From NCBI RefSeq assembly GCF_001676025.1, contig NZ_LZFW01000006.1, forward strand, positions 58,030 to 110,056: 52,027 bases of DNA, written 5' to 3'. Of the stretch, positions 19,955 through 28,654 are shown piece by piece (the first letter of the stretch is position 1; each line of letters starts with the position of its first letter). Made by a program: the position numbers and the translations under genes. Source of the stretch: Vibrio sp. UCD-FRSSP16_30. GTDB taxonomy: Bacteria > Pseudomonadota > Gammaproteobacteria > Enterobacterales > Vibrionaceae. A model generated the notes under the pieces. That model saw nothing but the letters and a program-made list of their open reading frames with translations, made no database searches and was not told the origin of the DNA.

Positions 19955-21391
19955 ATGACGACAACTCCTACTCTAGCAGCAACTCGTATAGAAGAAGATC
20001 TTCTTGGCCAACGTCATGTCCCAGCAGAAGCTTACTATGGCATTCATACTCTACGCGCAATAGAAAACTTCAACATTTCAACAATGACCATTTCTGATGT
20101 GCCAGAGTTTGTGCGTGGTATGGTCATGACCAAAAAAGCAGCTGCGATTGCCAATAAAGAACTGTGCGTAATTCAGCCAGATGTGGCCAAGCACATTATC
20201 CAAGCATGTGATTTAATCCTAGATACAGGCTGCTGTATGGATCAATTCCCTTCAGATGTATTTCAAGGCGGCGCAGGCACTTCAGTCAATATGAATGCCA
20301 ATGAGGTCATTGCAAACCTAGCACTAGAATTAATGGGTAAAGAAAAAGGCCAATATGACATTATTAACCCTAATGATGATGTCAACAAAAGCCAATCAAC
20401 AAACTGTGCCTACCCTACCGGATTTCGTATCGCCGTTTATAACAGCGTCAATAAACTGATTGAAGCCATCGAATACCTAAAAGGGGCTTTTGATGCGAAA
20501 AGTGAGAAATTTAACAAGATACTAAAAATGGGACGTACACAGCTACAAGATGCTGTGCCTATGACTGTCGGCCAAGAGTTTCGCGCATGGTCTGTGACCC
20601 TTTCAGAAGAAATTAGAAATCTACAATACACCGCAAAGCTATTATTAGAAGTTAACTTAGGTGCAACCGCAATTGGTACTGGTCTAAATGCTGCCGAAGG
20701 CTATCAAGATCTAGCGGTGAAAGCTTTAGCCGAAGTAACTGGGCTGGAATGTGTTGCAGCAGAAGATCTTATCGAAGCTACTTCAGATTGTGGCGCTTAT
20801 GTCATGATGCATGGTGCATTAAAGCGTCTTGCGGTGAAGTTATCTAAAATTTGTAATGATTTACGTCTATTATCATCAGGACCTCGTGCAGGTTTTAATG
20901 AACTTAATTTGCCTGAACTTCAAGCTGGATCATCAATCATGCCAGCAAAAGTAAACCCTGTAGTGCCGGAAGTGGTCAATCAAGTTTGCTTTAAAGTTCT
21001 AGGTAACGATAATACGATTTCATTTGCAGCCGAAGGTGGTCAGTTACAGCTTAATGTTATGGAACCGGTTATCGCTCAAAGCATGTTTGAGTCACTAGAA
21101 ATTCTAACTAATGCTTCGATTAACCTACGCGACAAATGCATTGATGGCATCACAGTAAATAAAGAAGTCTGTGAAAGTCATGTCTTCAATTCAATCGGTA
21201 TCGTGACTTATTTAAATCCATACATTGGGCATCACGAAGGCGATATCGTTGGGAAAATCTGTGCTGAGACAGGCAAAAATGTACGCGAAGTTGTGCTAGA
21301 GAGAAACCTTCTTACAGAGGCTGAACTCGAAGAGATTTTCTCTGTTGAGAACCTAATGAAGCCTCAAGATAGGGCAAAACGCTTTTCCTAA
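19955..21391 (+). CDS. aspA: Aspartate ammonia-lyase (aspartase)
   Basis: Splits aspartate to fumarate and ammonia, feeding fumarate respiration. I place the start at [18 protein letters not shown] (478 residues, as in E. coli) with AAAGG 8 bases upstream; the frame stays open 25 codons further up. Superfamily motifs are [33 protein letters not shown] and the mobile catalytic loop [13 protein letters not shown]. The E. coli STND segment reads STNC here. dcuA follows after a strong hairpin. Confidence 0.97.
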   Translation: MTTTPTLAATRIEEDLLGQRHVPAEAYYGIHTLRAIENFNISTMTISDVPEFVRGMVMTKKAAAIANKELCVIQPDVAKHIIQACDLILDTGCCMDQFPSDVFQGGAGTSVNMNANEVIANLALELMGKEKGQYDIINPNDDVNKSQSTNCAYPTGFRIAVYNSVNKLIEAIEYLKGAFDAKSEKFNKILKMGRTQLQDAVPMTVGQEFRAWSVTLSEEIRNLQYTAKLLLEVNLGATAIGTGLNAAEGYQDLAVKALAEVTGLECVAAEDLIEATSDCGAYVMMHGALKRLAVKLSKICNDLRLLSSGPRAGFNELNLPELQAGSSIMPAKVNPVVPEVVNQVCFKVLGNDNTISFAAEGGQLQLNVMEPVIAQSMFESLEILTNASINLRDKCIDGITVNKEVCESHVFNSIGIVTYLNPYIGHHEGDIVGKICAETGKNVREVVLERNLLTEAELEEIFSVENLMKPQDRAKRFS

Positions 21392-21437
21392 CTTTTTGCT
21401 ATTAACTTAGCCAAATTTTAGTCATAGAAAAAACAAT

Positions 21438-21478
21438 AAATGCATGCCTGATTTAACGATCAGGCATGCATTTCAATA
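21438..21478 (+). terminator. Strong hairpin / terminator between aspA and dcuA
   Basis: A perfect 15-bp stem (21438-21452 with 21459-21473) with a 6-base loop, flanked by A- and T-rich bases. The T-run is short (TTTCAATATT), so partial read-through into dcuA is plausible. Confidence 0.7.
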
Positions 21479-21547
21479 TTTAAAGCATCAGGCAATTTTT
21501 TATGTTTGAGCACAAATACTCACTTTAATTACGTAAGGAAATCCATC

Positions 21548-22855
21548 ATGGTAATGATAGAACTGCTTGTTGTTCTAATGTTTATATACATAGGTGCCAG
21601 AATTGGCGGCATCGGTATCGGCTTAGCCGGTGGCCTCGGTGTCATTGCTCTGTCCCTCGTACTTGGCGTCCCAACTAGCCAGAGCTACATCCCCGTTGAT
21701 GTTATCTTAATTATTATGTCGGTTATCACTGCAATTGCAGCAATGCAGGTTGCAGGCGGTATGGACTGGTTAGTGCAAATTGCCGAAAACTTTCTGCGCA
21801 AAAACCCAGAGAGAATTACTTTCTATGCGCCGATAGTGACTTTCTTAATGACACTAATGGCAGGTACTGGACATACTGCATTCTCAACACTGCCTGTAAT
21901 TGCAGAAGTTGCAAAAGGCCAAGGTATTCGCCCTTCTAGACCCCTTTCTATTGCTGTAGTTGCTTCTCAAATTGCAATCACTGCATCTCCAATCTCTGCC
22001 GCTGTTGTGGCATTCTCGGCAATGCTAGAGCCTCTAGGTGTTGGCTATCTCACTCTTCTTGCGATTTGTATTCCGACCACATTTATCGCCTGTATGGTAG
22101 GTGCATTTGTTGCCAACTTCATCGGTTGCCCATTAAAAGACGATCCTGTTTATCAAGAGCGTTTAGAGCAAGGTCTTATCAAGCTGGATACCACTAGCAA
22201 GCGTGAGATCCTGCCAACGGCAAAACGTGCTACTTTCATTTTCCTAGGTGCCATTACATTTGTGGTTTTATACGCAGCCGCAATTTCACACTCTGTTGGT
22301 TTGATTGAGAACCCCGCTCTAGGTCGTAACGAAGCTATCATGACAGTGATGCTTGGTGCGGCGGCAATTATTGTTCTAACAACAAAAATTGATGCTTCAC
22401 TTATTCCTGCCGCGGCAACTTTCCGCTCAGGTATGACCGCATGTGTGTGTGTACTTGGTGTGGCTTGGCTTGGCTCAACGTTTGTCAACGCACACGTTGA
22501 TGGCATTAAAGAACTAGCAAGCTCACTGCTTACTGATTACCCATGGATGCTCGCACTTGTTTTATTCTGCGCTTCTATGTTGTTGTACTCTCAAGGCGCA
22601 ACAACCGTTGCTCTTATGCCAGCAGCACTTGCAATTGGCGTTGCACCTTTAACTGCCGTTGCTTCTTTTGCAGCCGTAAGTGCTCTGTTTGTTCTACCAA
22701 CCTACCCTACGCTTTTAGCCGCGGTAGAAATGGATGACACTGGCTCAACACGAATTGGTAAATATGTCTTCAACCACCCGTTCTTCCTTCCGGGTGTGGC
22801 GACAATCACAACATCAGTAACGTTAGGCTTTACCTTCGGTAGCTTCTTCATCTAA
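21548..22855 (+). CDS. dcuA: Anaerobic C4-dicarboxylate transporter DcuA
   Basis: Inner-membrane aspartate/fumarate/succinate exchanger, partner of aspartase. Start ATG at 21548 with AAGGA 8 bases upstream gives 435 residues, close to E. coli DcuA (433). The frame stays open further up from a TTG. About ten membrane segments; family stretches include GGIGIGLAGGLGV, AMQVAGGMDWLV, IAITASPISAAVV and LFVLPTYPTLLAAVEMDDTG. It lies 156 bp after aspA. Confidence 0.96.
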   Translation: MVMIELLVVLMFIYIGARIGGIGIGLAGGLGVIALSLVLGVPTSQSYIPVDVILIIMSVITAIAAMQVAGGMDWLVQIAENFLRKNPERITFYAPIVTFLMTLMAGTGHTAFSTLPVIAEVAKGQGIRPSRPLSIAVVASQIAITASPISAAVVAFSAMLEPLGVGYLTLLAICIPTTFIACMVGAFVANFIGCPLKDDPVYQERLEQGLIKLDTTSKREILPTAKRATFIFLGAITFVVLYAAAISHSVGLIENPALGRNEAIMTVMLGAAAIIVLTTKIDASLIPAAATFRSGMTACVCVLGVAWLGSTFVNAHVDGIKELASSLLTDYPWMLALVLFCASMLLYSQGATTVALMPAALAIGVAPLTAVASFAAVSALFVLPTYPTLLAAVEMDDTGSTRIGKYVFNHPFFLPGVATITTSVTLGFTFGSFFI

Positions 22856-22892
22856 ACATCTGTTTGTTGTCACGATAAAGTTCCCACCTTAT

Positions 22893-22925
22893 TAAGGAGT
22901 GCCATAGTGCACTCCTTATTTTTTG
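22893..22925 (+). terminator. Terminator of dcuA
   Basis: TAAGGAGTG / CACTCCTTA stem with an 8-base loop, followed by TTTTTTG. Confidence 0.85.
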
Positions 22926-23040
22926 AAAACCTGCCAAGCCACCCAGAAAAGTAATAAGCTCTTGATAGTCTGTAGGCTAACGAAACTTATTCCGCTACTA
23001 TCAGGTCTACTAGTTATCTGAACTTAATTTATACACTACT

Positions 23041-24852
23041 ATGCGCGCAGTCTTACTTTCATTATTGTTCCTTTGTTTCTCGCAAACAGCCCTAGCTGCA
23101 TTCAACAGCGACTCAACTTCTACGGCTCAAAATAACTTTGAACAAGCCAGTTTTGGTCAGTCTGATTTTGTGCGTGTTGATCAAGCTTTTCCTTTTGATT
23201 TTATTCAGCAAGATAACCAAGTCCAACTCAATTGGCAGGTAGCAGACGGCTATTATCTTTATCAATCACGATTTCATGTCACGGCCAATAATGCCAGCTT
23301 AGGTGAGTTGTCACTAAAAGATGGAACGCCGTATCAAGATGAGTTTTTTGGTCTGGTAAACATTTATACAGAGCCTGTTACTATTACCGTTCCCATCACA
23401 GCTCAAAATGATAATGCGCAGCTTGTCGTTCAGTTTCAAGGGTGCGCTAAAGCAGGGTTTTGTTATCCGCCAGAAACCAAAATCATTGATCTTCAGCCCA
23501 CAACTGGCGCAAGCGCAGTCTCCACTAGCAAAAATAACACCGCTGCAATCAAGCAAACCGCTACCACTGATACCAACCAAGCCTCGCTACCAAAAAGCGA
23601 AAGCGACATGGCGGCTATGCTAGGTGATTCAATTTGGACACCGCTCATATTCTTAGCATTAGGTATTGGTCTTGCCTTTACCCCTTGCGTGCTACCTATG
23701 TACCCAATTCTAACCAGCATTGTATTGGGTAACGGCAAGCAATCTCACGCTCGCGCTTTATCACTGTCTTTTGTTTATGTACAAGGTATGGCACTGACCT
23801 ACACACTTTTAGGTTTAGTTGTCGCGTCCGCTGGTATGCAATTTCAAGCGGCATTGCAGCATCCGGTCGTACTGATAACCATTAGTGTACTGTTTGTATT
23901 GCTGTCTCTATCTATGTTTGGTTTATACAACCTGCAATTGCCAAGTAGCTTACAAACCAAGCTTAATGAAATCAGTAATCAGCAAAAAGGTGGCCAGTGG
24001 TTTGGCGCTTTTGCGATGGGTGTTATTTCGGGACTGGTTTGCTCACCCTGCACCACCGCGCCGCTCTCTGGAGCGTTATTGTATGTGGCGCAAACAGGCG
24101 ACCTATTTACCGGCGCAATCACTCTATATGCTCTAGCACTTGGAATGGGTATACCGCTTATTACCCTTGCAGTGTTTGGCAACCGTTTCCTACCCAAAGC
24201 CGGCTTATGGATGGATAAAGTCAAAGTACTATTTGGCTTTGTATTACTTGCCGCACCGCTGTTTTTCTTAGAAAGAATCCTTAGCGAACAATGGGTTTCA
24301 GCGCTTTGGTCAATTTTAGGCGTAACCTTTTTTGCTTGGCTTTATCACGCAAAAAATCACTTACCATTTGGCAGTTGGAAACAGAGCTTAGTGGGTATTA
24401 TTGCCGTATTAGGACTCATAGGTTCCGCTCAACCGGTATGGAATAAAATATTGGGCTTAGATAGTCATATCGAAGCGCCTAAAGCGAATATTGAATTTAT
24501 TAAAGTTTCGACAATTCAAGATCTTCAATATCAACTCGACCAAGCAAAACTGGCCGGAAAACCAGTCATGCTCGACTTTTATGCTGACTGGTGTGTGGCG
24601 TGTAAAGAGTTTGAAAAATACACTTTTCATGAAGCCAACGTAGAACAAAAACTACAGCAGTTTGTTTTATTGCAGGCTGATGTGACAAAAAATCAGGCTC
24701 AAGATATTCAGCTTCTTGAACATTTGCAGGTGTTAGGACTCCCTACCATCGACTTTTGGGATGCCAACGGACAACGTTTGTCCTCCTCCCGATTGACTGG
24801 ATTTGTTAAAGCAGAACCTTTTTTAAATCATCTGCAACGCGTTAATCCATAA
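23041..24852 (+). CDS. dsbD: Thiol:disulfide interchange protein DsbD
   Basis: Moves electrons from cytoplasmic thioredoxin to periplasmic reductants. Signal peptide 1-19 (SQTALAA), then the periplasmic alpha domain with Cys135 and Cys141 ([13 protein letters not shown]). Eight membrane segments follow, with redox cysteines in TPCVLPMYP and CSPCTTAP. The C-terminal thioredoxin-like gamma domain has WCVAC in [16 protein letters not shown]. The 603-residue length is normal for Vibrio. No clear ribosome site precedes the ATG. In E. coli cutA lies between dcuA and dsbD; it is absent here. Confidence 0.96.
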   Translation: MRAVLLSLLFLCFSQTALAAFNSDSTSTAQNNFEQASFGQSDFVRVDQAFPFDFIQQDNQVQLNWQVADGYYLYQSRFHVTANNASLGELSLKDGTPYQDEFFGLVNIYTEPVTITVPITAQNDNAQLVVQFQGCAKAGFCYPPETKIIDLQPTTGASAVSTSKNNTAAIKQTATTDTNQASLPKSESDMAAMLGDSIWTPLIFLALGIGLAFTPCVLPMYPILTSIVLGNGKQSHARALSLSFVYVQGMALTYTLLGLVVASAGMQFQAALQHPVVLITISVLFVLLSLSMFGLYNLQLPSSLQTKLNEISNQQKGGQWFGAFAMGVISGLVCSPCTTAPLSGALLYVAQTGDLFTGAITLYALALGMGIPLITLAVFGNRFLPKAGLWMDKVKVLFGFVLLAAPLFFLERILSEQWVSALWSILGVTFFAWLYHAKNHLPFGSWKQSLVGIIAVLGLIGSAQPVWNKILGLDSHIEAPKANIEFIKVSTIQDLQYQLDQAKLAGKPVMLDFYADWCVACKEFEKYTFHEANVEQKLQQFVLLQADVTKNQAQDIQLLEHLQVLGLPTIDFWDANGQRLSSSRLTGFVKAEPFLNHLQRVNP

Positions 24853-24914
24853 CTGAAAATAATTAACGCTCAAGTGATAAGTAATAGTGATCAGCAATAG
24901 TAACAAGCAATAAC

Positions 24915-24949
24915 AGCGCCCATTAATTCATTTAATGGGCGCTTTTTAT
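24915..24949 (+). terminator. Terminator of dsbD
   Basis: AGCGCCCATTAA pairs with TTAATGGGCGCT around a short loop and is followed by TTTTATT. Confidence 0.88.
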
Positions 24950-25078
24950 TGTTCATCGCAGAATGGCGTATAAATAAACATCGATATGACCCAGAGTTTT
25001 CATCACTCAATGTTGTTCATTAAACGAAAACTATCAATAATTGAATAGACAATAATTAACGACACGGATAAAAGTGAT

Positions 25079-25714
25079 ATGGATGCCACTTACACGATTG
25101 TTATCGCGGATGATCACCCGCTATTTAGAAATGCGCTGTTTCAATCGGTGCACATGGCAATTAGTGGCGCAAACTTACTTGAAGCCGACTCACTCACAAC
25201 CCTACTTGATCTGCTGCGTAAACAAGATGACGTAGACCTTGTGCTGTTAGATTTGAAAATGCCAGGGGCGAACGGCATGTCAGGGTTAATGCAGCTGCGC
25301 AGTGAGTTCCCTGATATTGCGGTGGTTGTTATCTCCGCCAGCGAAGAACCCTCAGTGGTTAGCCAAGTGAAAAGTCACGGCGCATTTGGATTTATCCCTA
25401 AATCTACCGATATGCGCAGTTTGATTAATGCCCTCAACCAAGTATTAAATGGCGACCCATTTTTCCCCGAAGGGTTAGTTAAACAAGCCGAACAATATAG
25501 CGACATCACCGATAAGCTCACCTCACTAACCCCTCAGCAATACAAAGTGCTAGCGATGCTTGCCGACGGTTTGCTGAACAAGCAAATTGCTTATGAGTTG
25601 GATGTGTCCGTTGCAACAATCAAAGCGCACATGACCGCTATTTTTAGAAAGCTAGGTGTGACCAACAGAACTCAAGCCGTTATCTTATTACAGCAATCTG
25701 AAATCAGCTCTTAG
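25079..25714 (+). CDS. crbR: CrbR, LuxR/NarL-type response regulator of acetate use
   Basis: Two-domain regulator. The receiver (1-120) has Asp11-Asp12 and phosphoacceptor Asp58 in LLDLKMPGANG. The LuxR-type helix-turn-helix spans about 147-208 (SLTPQQYKVLAMLADGLLNKQIA, then VATIKAHMTAIFRKLGVTNR, split here by a few residues). The gene next to it is a symporter operon, and an SLC5-fused hybrid kinase (CrbS) and acs lie within 12 kb. From known V. cholerae and Pseudomonas systems, CrbS signals to CrbR to activate acs. Specific pairing is inferred from context. Confidence 0.82.
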   Translation: MDATYTIVIADDHPLFRNALFQSVHMAISGANLLEADSLTTLLDLLRKQDDVDLVLLDLKMPGANGMSGLMQLRSEFPDIAVVVISASEEPSVVSQVKSHGAFGFIPKSTDMRSLINALNQVLNGDPFFPEGLVKQAEQYSDITDKLTSLTPQQYKVLAMLADGLLNKQIAYELDVSVATIKAHMTAIFRKLGVTNRTQAVILLQQSEISS

Positions 25715-26020
25715 CTCATAGCTCATAGCTGGCAATTCATAGCTACCGATTCATAATGGCGAGTCTATAACGCAAAAATCATAGCCCGAGCAATCAAACT
25801 GAGCGATAAAACAATTTATCTAAGCTTAAGAGTATTAGACCTTAGGCTAACATCCTGCGAAACCCAGTTCACACTTCCACACCTAAAAATCATATCTAAC
25901 TGATTTAATTAAAATTAACACCTACAACCTTCACGACCAAAGTTCAAAAGAGTTATTAGAGCCGCACTGCTATCGTATGCTTGAAACATTTTATTAACAA
26001 GCTAGCGTAAGGAGACGGCT
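25715..26020 (+). other. Regulatory region upstream of the symporter operon
   Basis: About 305 bases between crbR and the DUF4212 gene. It opens with a short tandem repeat of AGCTCAT-type units (25706-25746, overlapping the crbR stop) and contains the 13-bp motif at 25834-25846 shared with the acs upstream region. GTAAGGAGACGGCT before the next ATG is a strong ribosome site. No gene or terminator seen. Confidence 0.55.
25834..25846 (-). promoter_or_regulatory. Candidate CrbR-responsive motif, symporter side
   Basis: On the minus strand it reads CCTAAGGTCTAAT. The acs upstream region has CCTAAAGTCTAAT (36151-36163), a 12-of-13 match. It lies about 175 bases before the symporter small-subunit gene. 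Assignment to CrbR is a hypothesis from the shared sequence and shared pathway. Confidence 0.4.
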
Positions 26021-26284
26021 ATGTCGTTTGAAAGTGAAGAGCGAGCTCAAGCCTACTGGAAGAAAAATGTTCGACTTATGATCAACCTACTGGTGATCTG
26101 GTTTGTTGCATCATTTGGCTGCGGTATTTTATTTGTAGATGAACTTAATCAGTTCCAAATCGGTGGGTATAAACTCGGATTTTGGTTTGCACAGCAAGGT
26201 GCGATTTACTGTTTCTTAGGCATTATTTTCTACTATTCGTGGAAGATGCGTCAGATTGACCGCGAATTTAACGTAGAAGAATAG
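26021..26284 (+). CDS. DUF4212 sodium:solute symporter small subunit
   Basis: An 87-residue membrane protein with two hydrophobic segments (about 17-38 and 55-78). YWKKNVRLMINLLVIWFVAS and LGFWFAQQGAIYCFLGIIF are the DUF4212 hallmarks. In this family it is the small partner of an SSF-type transporter, encoded 12 bases downstream here. It resembles but is distinct from YjcH (DUF485), the usual ActP companion. Confidence 0.88.
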   Translation: MSFESEERAQAYWKKNVRLMINLLVIWFVASFGCGILFVDELNQFQIGGYKLGFWFAQQGAIYCFLGIIFYYSWKMRQIDREFNVEE

Positions 26285-26296
26285 GGAGCAATAAAG

Positions 26297-28024
26297 ATGG
26301 ATCTTAAAACAATCACATATCTGGTAGTAGGGGCGACATTCGTACTCTATATCGGGATTGCCATATGGGCGAGAGCAGGTACGACTAAGGAATTCTATGT
26401 CGCCGGCGGTGGTATTCACCCTATAGCAAACGGCATGGCTACAGCCGCAGACTGGATGTCGGCCGCTTCGTTTATTTCAATGGCAGGTCTTATCGCGTTT
26501 ATGGGATACGGCGGTTCGGTATTCCTAATGGGTTGGACTGGCGGCTACGTTCTGTTAGCTCTACTGCTTGCTCCTTACCTGCGTAAATTTGGTAAGTTCA
26601 CTGTTCCCGAGTTTGTTGGTGAACGATTTTACTCTAAAGCGGCCCGAGTGGTTGCTGTTGCCTGTCTTATCATCGCATCGGTCACTTATGTTATCGGTCA
26701 GATGAAAGGGGTTGGCGTTGCCTTTGGTCGCTTCCTTGAAGTGGACTACGCAACCGGACTTGGCATCGGTATGTGTATCGTGTTCATCTACGCCGTTATG
26801 GGTGGCATGAAAGGCATTACTTACACCCAGATTGCTCAATACTGCGTACTCATTCTTGCTTACACTATTCCAGCAGTATTTATCTCTCTACAACTAACCG
26901 GTCACGCTCTACCACAAATTGGTTTAGGCAGTACCATGACCGGAACCGATGTCTACTTGCTCGACCGGCTTGATCAGGTGGTGACCGAACTCGGCTTTAC
27001 CGAATACACCACGCAAGTGCGGGGAGACACACTCAATATGTTTGTGTACACCATGTCACTAATGATCGGTACAGCAGGTCTACCCCATGTAATTATCCGC
27101 TTCTTTACTGTACCTAAGGTACGTGATGCTCGTACATCAGCAGGTTGGGCTTTAGTCTTCATTGCCATTCTTTATACAACTGCGCCAGCGGTTGCGGCAA
27201 TGGCTCGTCTAAACTTAATGGAAACGGTAAACCTTCCATCAGGTCAAAACCTTGTGTATGACGAACGTCCTGATTGGTTTAGAAATTGGGAAAAAACAGG
27301 TCTATTAGGCTTTGAAGATAAAAACCAAGATGGTGCGATTCAATATACTTCTAGCGCAGAAACCAATGAGCTAAAAGTGGATAGAGACATCATGGTATTG
27401 GCAAACCCTGAGATTGCTAAACTGCCAAACTGGGTGATTGCATTGGTTGCAGCCGGTGGACTAGCAGCTGCTCTATCAACAGCGGCAGGCTTGTTACTTG
27501 CGATATCCTCGGCGATATCCCATGACCTGATAAAAGGGGTAATAAACCCCAATATATCTGAGAAAAACGAACTGCTCTCCAGTCGGATAGCAATGGCCGT
27601 AGCAATTGGGGTAGCGGGGTATCTGGGACTCAATCCACCGGGCTTTGCCGCCGGTACGGTAGCACTGGCGTTTGGACTGGCCGCCTCCTCCATCTTCCCG
27701 GCATTAATGATGGGTATATTCAGTAAATCCATCAACAAAGAAGGCGCGATTGCAGGGATGATCGCAGGTATCAGTATTACTTTGTTCTACGTATTCCAAC
27801 ACAAAGGCATCCTATTTGTTGCGGATTGGAAATACCTAGAAAGCTGGGGTAGTAACTGGTTCCTAGGCATCGAACCTAATGCCTTTGGTGCAATTGGCGC
27901 GGTATTTAACTTTGTTGTGGCATTTGCAGTATCGAGAGTAACTAAAGAAACACCACAAGAAGTAAAAGACCTTGTAGAGCACGTTCGAGTTCCAGCAGGA
28001 GCGGGAGCAGCTCAAGACCATTAA
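26297..28024 (+). CDS. SSF sodium:solute symporter, VC_2705-type large subunit (ActP-like)
   Basis: Inner-membrane Na+-coupled carrier of the SSF/SLC5 family, probably for acetate or a related short-chain monocarboxylate given its neighbours. The 575-residue protein has about thirteen membrane segments; AGGGIHPIANGMATAADWMSA (split by family convention at the Gly-rich loop near 35-55) and the sodium-site region AAALSTAAGLLLAISSAISHD fit the family. An extra hydrophilic loop (about 310-370) contains DKNQDGAIQY at 341-350, which looks like the start of an EF-hand loop. It pairs with the DUF4212 gene. Confidence 0.87.
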   Translation: MDLKTITYLVVGATFVLYIGIAIWARAGTTKEFYVAGGGIHPIANGMATAADWMSAASFISMAGLIAFMGYGGSVFLMGWTGGYVLLALLLAPYLRKFGKFTVPEFVGERFYSKAARVVAVACLIIASVTYVIGQMKGVGVAFGRFLEVDYATGLGIGMCIVFIYAVMGGMKGITYTQIAQYCVLILAYTIPAVFISLQLTGHALPQIGLGSTMTGTDVYLLDRLDQVVTELGFTEYTTQVRGDTLNMFVYTMSLMIGTAGLPHVIIRFFTVPKVRDARTSAGWALVFIAILYTTAPAVAAMARLNLMETVNLPSGQNLVYDERPDWFRNWEKTGLLGFEDKNQDGAIQYTSSAETNELKVDRDIMVLANPEIAKLPNWVIALVAAGGLAAALSTAAGLLLAISSAISHDLIKGVINPNISEKNELLSSRIAMAVAIGVAGYLGLNPPGFAAGTVALAFGLAASSIFPALMMGIFSKSINKEGAIAGMIAGISITLFYVFQHKGILFVADWKYLESWGSNWFLGIEPNAFGAIGAVFNFVVAFAVSRVTKETPQEVKDLVEHVRVPAGAGAAQDH

Positions 28025-28047
28025 TCGATTAGTTTAACCTAGTCCAC

Positions 28048-28071
28048 AAAAGCCCCTACGGGGGCTTTTTT
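28048..28071 (+). terminator. Terminator of the symporter operon
   Basis: AAAAGCCCC-TACG-GGGGCTTTTTT: a GC-rich stem with a tetraloop and a T-run. Confidence 0.92.
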
Positions 28072-28168
28072 AATCAACGCAGTCGAGTATGGTAATAACA
28101 AGGGTGTTTAGGAAAACAACACCTTATGCCCATCACCCCACTATTTACATTGTCGCTAGGATGCAAAA

Positions 28169-28654
28169 ATGTTCAAAAATAAACACTTTATCGTCGCTCT
28201 TCTGGTTGCGCCTATTTTAGCGGTCATCACTTACTTTGGTATTGATATCGCCGTGAGTGAAAAACCACACGCAGCCAAACATGGGGAAAGCTACAAACTG
28301 GCCAGTAAATCAAACTGTCGTTATACCAGTGGATTATGCGACTTTGAAAACGGCGAATTTAAGGTGCAATTTCGTTCTGAAAAGCTCACTGACAATACTC
28401 TAGATCTGACTCTTAGCTCAAAATTCCCTTTGCAAGGTATCAAGGTAGCACTCACTGGAAGTGAGCAAACGCAACAGCCGATTGCAATGACCTCAACAAA
28501 CAAAGATATGCGTCACTGGGCAATTTCATTGCCAGTAACCAATATTAAAGACAAAAGTTTACGTGTCGCCATTCAAGCAGACGACACATATTACTATGGT
28601 GAAACAGACACTACCTTTGTGGTTTACGAGACACTCTTCACCGAAGAAAAATAG
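28169..28654 (+). CDS. Membrane-anchored periplasmic protein of unknown function
   Basis: A 161-residue protein with one N-terminal membrane segment (about 7-27) and an otherwise soluble, beta-rich domain presumably in the periplasm. Two cysteines, CRYTSGLC at about 50-57, could form a disulfide. I do not recognise the family with confidence; the layout is loosely FixH-like (anchor plus small beta domain), but the signature residues are not clear. Its last 31 bases overlap the end of crbS on the other strand. Position between the symporter and crbS suggests a link to acetate uptake or sensing. Confidence 0.75.
   Translation: MFKNKHFIVALLVAPILAVITYFGIDIAVSEKPHAAKHGESYKLASKSNCRYTSGLCDFENGEFKVQFRSEKLTDNTLDLTLSSKFPLQGIKVALTGSEQTQQPIAMTSTNKDMRHWAISLPVTNIKDKSLRVAIQADDTYYYGETDTTFVVYETLFTEEK

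Noticed and set aside
20401..20412. AspA STNC in place of E. coli STND as a loss of function
   Set aside because: The rest of the active site is intact and I recall the same residue in Vibrio aspartases, so it is probably ordinary lineage variation.
25706..25746. Short AGCTCAT-type tandem repeat at the crbR stop as a phase-variable tract
   Set aside because: Only three imperfect units, lying outside coding sequence and not next to a promoter element I can identify.
28624..28654. Overlap of crbS and the 161-residue gene as a sequencing frameshift
   Set aside because: Both frames end cleanly, both proteins look complete, and short convergent overlaps are common.
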